Of a DNA stretch of 64,000 nucleotides, positions 60,694-64,000 are shown one piece after another. Made by a program: the position numbers and the translations under genes. Numbering within the stretch: position 1 is the stretch's first letter; every line of letters starts with the position of its first letter. This DNA is from Leptospira ognonensis (GTDB lineage: Bacteria; Spirochaetota; Leptospiria; Leptospirales; Leptospiraceae), in the NCBI RefSeq assembly GCF_004770745.1, contig NZ_RQGD01000046.1:248001-312000 (forward strand), read 5' to 3'. The notes beneath the pieces are model-generated. The model had not been told where the DNA came from. It ran no database searches and saw nothing but the letters and a program-made list of their open reading frames with translations.

Positions 60694-60867
60694 TTGGTAA
60701 AAAAGAACTATTCGATAGAAAAACGACAGAAAGACATCGCGAAAAAAAAGAAGCAGGAAGAAAAACGTCAAAAGAAGCTGAATAAAGGTGCTTCCGGCGA
60801 GAGCGAAGTGCTAGAAGACGGTGTCACAGAACCTAGCACACCAGCCTCAGAATCAGAAACAACATAA
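60694..60867 (+). CDS. Small basic protein, 57 residues
   Basis: A TTG start with AAGGA seven bases upstream opens a 57-codon frame. The first half is a highly charged helix ('SIEKRQKDIAKKKKQEEKRQ', then 'KKLNKG') and the second is acidic and Ser/Thr/Pro-rich ('GESEVLEDGVTEP'). Short proteins with the same 'EKRQK..AKKKKQEEK' pattern occur in many bacteria without assigned function. It lies 32 bp after the caspase gene and is probably its operon partner. A possible terminator follows. The gene is easy to miss because of its length and start codon. Confidence 0.65.
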   Translation: MVKKNYSIEKRQKDIAKKKKQEEKRQKKLNKGASGESEVLEDGVTEPSTPASESETT

Positions 60868-60886
60868 CATTACCTATTGAATGAAA

Positions 60887-60904
60887 GCCTGGCAGTTGCC
60901 GGGC
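60887..60904 (+). terminator. Possible terminator of the MBOAT-caspase operon
   Basis: GCCTGGC and GCCGGGC pair (one G-U) around an AGTT loop. The following tract is ATCCTCCTTTCC, pyrimidine-rich but not a T-run, so termination efficiency is doubtful. Confidence 0.35.
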
Positions 60905-61043
60905 ATCCTCCTTTCCTTACTCTTCTCAGTTTATTTTATTACTTCCTAAACGGATTTCTACGTTCTGCAGGTGCAAGGCGATCCAAGCCTGCGATTACTT
61001 TGGCGCAAGGGTTTACTTGCGATGGAGGAATTATGTCCCAAAT

Positions 61044-61161
61044 GATTAAATTTAATCTAATTTGTGATTAAATTTTGCTCAATTTAATGATTTTTAGCAA
61101 TTTTTTACGAAAAATCCTTAGTTTGATCCTCTTTTTAAACAATTTCAGATTGAATTTAATC
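61044..61161. promoter_or_regulatory. Cluster of GATTAAATTTAATC palindromes upstream of a small exported protein
   Basis: GATTAAATTTAATC (61044-61057) is a perfect 14-bp palindrome. GATTGAATTTAATC (61148-61161) differs by one base and overlaps the predicted -35 box. Partial copies occur at 61066-61077 and about 61080-61089. Spacing between the first two starts is 22 bp, about two helical turns. It is a candidate multi-site operator. Confidence 0.5.
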
Positions 61162-61179
61162 GTAGGTTTCGTTTAATAT
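61150..61179 (+). promoter_or_regulatory. Predicted promoter of the small exported protein
   Basis: TTGAAT (61150-61155), an 18-base spacer and TAATAT (61174-61179). The -35 box lies inside a near-perfect 14-bp palindrome. Confidence 0.4.
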
Positions 61180-61239
61180 ATACATAACAAAAAAAAGGGA
61201 TTTCAGAAATGAAGTTCCTAACTCTTGAGAGGAGTCAAA

Positions 61240-61605
61240 ATGAAACTAACAAAAAAAATCGCAATCGGGTTCTTGGGACTAGGTCTGGCTACTGCAAACT
61301 TGCAAGCGCTTGATACAAATGAAAGATTTGAGCTTTTGGAAAATGCTGTGATCGAACAAGCATCTACACCTGCTCAGAAATCAGCTGTTTCAGAATACCT
61401 TGCAAGTGTTGTAAAAGAGAAACTTGAGCTTGCTCAAGGACTTCGTGACAGGGCGCATTCGACTCGTGGTGGGAAAGTTGTTTCCCAGATGAACGAGAAA
61501 GCGGATCTTCTTCGCAGAGCGGATGCTCTTGAAAAAGAAGCAGAAAAATACAAAAAAGTATCTATGGATTTAACCGTAGATGCAAAGCATGTAGCTAGCA
61601 ACTAA
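61240..61605 (+). CDS. Small exported helical protein of unknown function
   Basis: 121 residues from the ATG at 61240, which has GAGAGGAG eight bases upstream; an earlier in-frame codon at 61225 is less likely. The signal peptide 'IAIGFLGLGLATANLQA' leaves a mature protein of about 98 residues. It is almost entirely helical and charged ('LASVVKEKLELAQGLRDRAH', 'ADLLRRADALEKEAEKYKKV'). No family recognised with confidence; such small periplasmic helices are often abundant in Leptospira. It is a single gene with its own promoter, palindromic sites and strong terminator, suggesting tight and possibly high expression. Confidence 0.75.
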   Translation: MKLTKKIAIGFLGLGLATANLQALDTNERFELLENAVIEQASTPAQKSAVSEYLASVVKEKLELAQGLRDRAHSTRGGKVVSQMNEKADLLRRADALEKEAEKYKKVSMDLTVDAKHVASN

Positions 61606-61634
61606 TCTAAGAATTTCATTCTAAGGTTTTTGCG

Positions 61635-61666
61635 AAAGGTCAGATGAAAATCTGGCCTTTTTTTAT
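61635..61666 (+). terminator. Strong intrinsic terminator
   Basis: AAAGGTCAGAT (61635-61645), loop GAAA, ATCTGGCCTTT (61650-61660): an 11-bp stem with one G-U pair, running into seven T. It isolates the small exported protein from ftsQ. Confidence 0.85.
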
Positions 61667-61718
61667 GTCCTAATCGTTTACGGTTCGACAAACGAGAACA
61701 GCCTTTCGTATCCTAACA

Positions 61719-62480
61719 ATGAGACATAATCAATATATGGTTGACATACCCGAAGAAATCGTCGAAAAAAGACCAAACCGTAGGTTTATAGTACCTTTGG
61801 TTTTGCTTGCTTCGGGAGTCATGGGTATAGGCTTTCTTTTCCATTGGGTGAAGTCGCCAAAACCGATCCAAAAGATTGTTTTTCAGGGGTTGGTCGTATT
61901 AAAGCCAGCGGATCTGGTCGAGTATCTCGGAGTACCCTCAGAAGGCATGAACCAGGAGATCAAAGGATGGAATGAATGGGAAAAAAAACTCAATCTTCAT
62001 CCGAGAATTAAACTAGCTAGAGTCAATAGGGACAGAGAAGGAATTTTGATTATCACCTTGCAGGAGAAAGTTGCAGAATTTGTAGTGCACGTTGGAGACA
62101 TGATATACGAAGTCGATAAAGACAAAGAAATTCTCTCCGAAAACAACGTGCTCGCTGATCATCTAATCGTGATTTCAGGTAGTTTTCCTATCACATCCAA
62201 TAAGATACAAGGCACTCAATTTAGCGACCTATCCTCCGAATTGCATTCTGGGCTTGAATCTTACCCTGCATTAAAAACTCGCATATCTGAAGTTAGTTTA
62301 GAGCAGGATGGAGATTATATGATTTATTTAAAATCTCCTTCACATGCAAAGGTATTTCTTGGCAATAAGTTCGACTTATATCAAATTCGAAAACTTTATG
62401 CAGCATTATCATTTTTAGAATCTGAAAATATAAAAGTATCTACAATCGATTTGAGGGGAGAAGACGCCGTCTATCATTAG
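61719..62480 (+). CDS. ftsQ: Cell division protein FtsQ
   Basis: 253 residues. A short cytoplasmic N-terminus and one membrane helix ('[21 protein letters not shown]') precede a POTRA-like region ('[20 protein letters not shown]', '[20 protein letters not shown]') and a C-terminal beta domain ending '[15 protein letters not shown]'. The order, and ftsA and ftsZ directly behind, identify FtsQ (DivIB), which links the divisome to septal wall synthesis. The sequence itself is poorly conserved. No good Shine-Dalgarno precedes the ATG; an in-frame ATG six codons later is possible. Confidence 0.88.
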   Translation: MRHNQYMVDIPEEIVEKRPNRRFIVPLVLLASGVMGIGFLFHWVKSPKPIQKIVFQGLVVLKPADLVEYLGVPSEGMNQEIKGWNEWEKKLNLHPRIKLARVNRDREGILIITLQEKVAEFVVHVGDMIYEVDKDKEILSENNVLADHLIVISGSFPITSNKIQGTQFSDLSSELHSGLESYPALKTRISEVSLEQDGDYMIYLKSPSHAKVFLGNKFDLYQIRKLYAALSFLESENIKVSTIDLRGEDAVYH

Positions 62481-62481
62481 T

Positions 62482-63714
62482 ATGGAAGATGCCCCAATTA
62501 TAACAGCGCTCGATTTAGGATCCTCTCTCGTAAAAGTAGTCATCGGTAGGCTCGTAAACGAATATGAAATTGAAATTATAGGTACAGGATCGTTTCCATC
62601 TACCGGAGTAAAAAATGGATCGATTGTTAATATTGAAACAACGACAAAATCAATTGTAGAGGCGTTTGGTGATGCTGAGCTAATGGCGGGGCAAGAGGTC
62701 GGCTCAGTAGTCGTAAATGTTTCTGGAAAATCTGTACATGGTTTTAATGAAAGGGGTATCGTCGCAGTTACAAACAAAGAGCGCATTGTCACTGAGATGG
62801 AAATTATGAGAGTCGTAGAGGCTGCTCAATCGGTCCATGTCCCTCATGACCAACAGGTCATTCATGTACTTACAAAAGAATTTAAAGTAGATGATCAAGT
62901 AAATATAAAAGATCCGGTCGGTATGACTGGTGTTCGATTAGAGGCAGAAGTTCATATCGTATCTTGTGGAAATACAGCTTTAAATAATATTGATCGTTGT
63001 ATTGAGCAGGCAGGTCTTACGCAAATGGACCGAGTTCTTTCTTCACTGGCCTCCTCGGAAGCAGTTCTAACGAGTGGCGAAAAAGATTTGGGGACCGCTG
63101 TTGTGGACATAGGCTCGGGAATTTGTGATATTATTATTTATGTCGATGGAGGGATTGCCTATTCCTCCGTCGTTCCTTTCGGTGGTTTTCACATTACTAG
63201 TGACTTATCAATTGGCCTAAAGACAACAATCGAATCCGCAGAAATTTTGAAAAAGCGATATGGTCACACACAACTCGATAAAATAGATCCAACGGAAAAA
63301 ATTGAAATTCCGGCAATCTCGGGTCGAGCTGCAAGATCTATCTTTCGTTCCGAATTGGTAGAAATCATGGAACCAAGAGTGCGCGAAATTTTGGAAATGG
63401 TCGATACTGAAATTACAAGATCAGGTTATAAGTCTGCTCTCGCAGGTGGTGTAATTTTGACCGGAGGGACTTCCCTTTTGTTTGGCATCGAATCGTTAGC
63501 AGAAGAGGTATTTCGCCTGTCAGTCGGACGTGCCAAACCTGCAGGCCTGACAGGGCTGATAGATAAGATTTCTTCACCTGAATACGCTACTGCGGTTGGA
63601 CTCATAAAATATGCATCACGCTTGCAAGATTTAGAACAGAGAAACATTCGGTCTGGATCAGAGCAGGACAGTTGGGTAAAAAAAGCACGCCGTTGGATGG
63701 AGAATAATCTCTAA
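62482..63714 (+). CDS. ftsA: Cell division protein FtsA
   Basis: 410 residues of the actin-like ATPase fold. '[20 protein letters not shown]' (phosphate 1), '[20 protein letters not shown]' (phosphate 2) and '[20 protein letters not shown]' (adenosine loop) are clear. The C-terminal '[14 protein letters not shown]' is the amphipathic membrane-targeting helix. It tethers FtsZ to the membrane. The ATG lies one base after the ftsQ stop, so translation is coupled. Confidence 0.96.
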   Translation: MEDAPIITALDLGSSLVKVVIGRLVNEYEIEIIGTGSFPSTGVKNGSIVNIETTTKSIVEAFGDAELMAGQEVGSVVVNVSGKSVHGFNERGIVAVTNKERIVTEMEIMRVVEAAQSVHVPHDQQVIHVLTKEFKVDDQVNIKDPVGMTGVRLEAEVHIVSCGNTALNNIDRCIEQAGLTQMDRVLSSLASSEAVLTSGEKDLGTAVVDIGSGICDIIIYVDGGIAYSSVVPFGGFHITSDLSIGLKTTIESAEILKKRYGHTQLDKIDPTEKIEIPAISGRAARSIFRSELVEIMEPRVREILEMVDTEITRSGYKSALAGGVILTGGTSLLFGIESLAEEVFRLSVGRAKPAGLTGLIDKISSPEYATAVGLIKYASRLQDLEQRNIRSGSEQDSWVKKARRWMENNL

Positions 63715-63723
63715 GGAAAATAT

Positions 63724-64000
63724 ATGTTATATCTAGAAGAAGAAAGAACGAGCCCAGCAAACATCAAGGTAGTCGGTATCGGCGGCGGTGGGATGAATGC
63801 CGTTACCCGTATGGTCAATTCACAAATGAAAGGTGTAGACTTTTTAGTGATGAATACTGATGAACAGGTTTTACTTAAATCTCCCGTAGAACATAAGATC
63901 CAATTAGGAACAAAAGTAACCCGCGGCATGGGAGCTGGAGGAGATCCAGAATTAGGACAAAAGTCCGCAATGGAAGATAAAGACAGAATCGTCGCTGCAC
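63724..64000 (+). CDS. ftsZ: Cell division protein FtsZ, N-terminal part (cut by window end)
   Basis: 92 residues are visible. '[20 protein letters not shown]' and '[13 protein letters not shown]', then '[20 protein letters not shown]', are the GTP-binding N-terminus of FtsZ, the tubulin-like division ring protein. AAGGA lies six bases before the ATG, and the gene starts nine bases after ftsA. The frame is open at the right edge; the remaining two thirds are outside the window. Confidence 0.96.
   Translation, partial: MLYLEEERTSPANIKVVGIGGGGMNAVTRMVNSQMKGVDFLVMNTDEQVLLKSPVEHKIQLGTKVTRGMGAGGDPELGQKSAMEDKDRIVAA

Larger units (their letters stand above)
60868..61239. other. Intergenic region with terminator-like hairpin and AT-rich palindromes
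   Basis: About 370 bp. It starts with a GC-rich hairpin (60887-60904) and then holds clustered GATTAAATTTAATC-type palindromes and a promoter for the next gene, each listed separately. The 64-codon frame at 60877-61071 crosses these elements and is not accepted as a gene. Confidence 0.5.

Noticed and set aside
60877..61071. 64-codon plus-strand ORF after the small basic protein
   Set aside because: Overlaps a hairpin and palindromic sites, lacks a ribosome binding site and has no recognisable features.
1..64000. Mobile element, prophage or defence island
   Set aside because: No transposase, integrase, phage structural gene, toxin-antitoxin pair or restriction enzyme was seen in the translated frames.

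Overview
The window looks like chromosomal DNA of a Leptospira-type spirochaete, most likely an environmental or saprophytic one. This rests on an AT-rich base composition, many short-lipobox lipoproteins (SNC, FMC, FSC, SSC), a Lsa36-like surface protein, a DUF1574 protein beside an MBOAT acyltransferase, many PAS/HisKA_2/GGDEF/SpoIIE signalling proteins, and an ftsQ-ftsA-ftsZ run at the right edge. No phage, transposase, CRISPR array, rRNA or tRNA was seen. Species assignment is inference.

Region by region. 1-3.2 kb: end of a beta-propeller protein, then a hybrid histidine kinase followed by a secreted discoidin-like (NADase-type) glycan-binding protein. 3.2-12 kb: membrane AraC regulator, acyl-CoA ligase, ABC-F ATPase with an attenuator-like leader, TetR regulator, serine hydrolase, RNHCP zinc protein with a candidate structured leader, second membrane AraC regulator. 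12-21.7 kb: membrane-anchored fusion of a flavin monooxygenase and a fumarylacetoacetase-like hydrolase, an SDR, a membrane protein, a decayed glyoxalase-family gene, a WG-repeat protein, DUF3817, a CDGSH protein, and a DAPG-hydrolase-like gene divergent from a TetR gene across two palindromic operators. 21.9-35.8 kb: second serine hydrolase, lipoproteins with NHL, IPT, DUF1566 or other tandem repeats, SDR, glpD, a diguanylate cyclase, and a lipoprotein resembling a detached SPFH tail. 36-40.4 kb: a four-PAS HisKA_2 kinase abutting a response regulator with a degenerate kinase module, then a MarR/SRPBCC pair. 40.6-46.3 kb: Lsa36-like protein, NHL lipoprotein, metallo-beta-lactamase-fold lipoprotein, EF-hand protein, thioesterase, gamma carbonic anhydrase. 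46.3-56 kb (minus strand): recQ, dihydroorotase, GGDEF-EAL protein, pheT, SpoIIE phosphatase, carbonic anhydrase. 56-60.9 kb (plus strand): MBOAT acyltransferase, DUF1574 protein, secreted caspase-like protease, and a small basic protein too short for usual ORF cut-offs. 61-64 kb: a small exported protein with its own promoter and terminator, then ftsQ, ftsA and the start of ftsZ.

The most notable items are the ABC-F leader (promoter, five-codon leader ORF, mutually exclusive hairpins ending in the ribosome binding site), the monooxygenase-hydrolase fusion, the MBOAT/DUF1574/caspase operon, the nested inverted repeats before the RNHCP gene, and the paired 18-bp palindromes between the TetR and DAPG-hydrolase genes. 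Every function was read from motifs in the translation; no database search was run.
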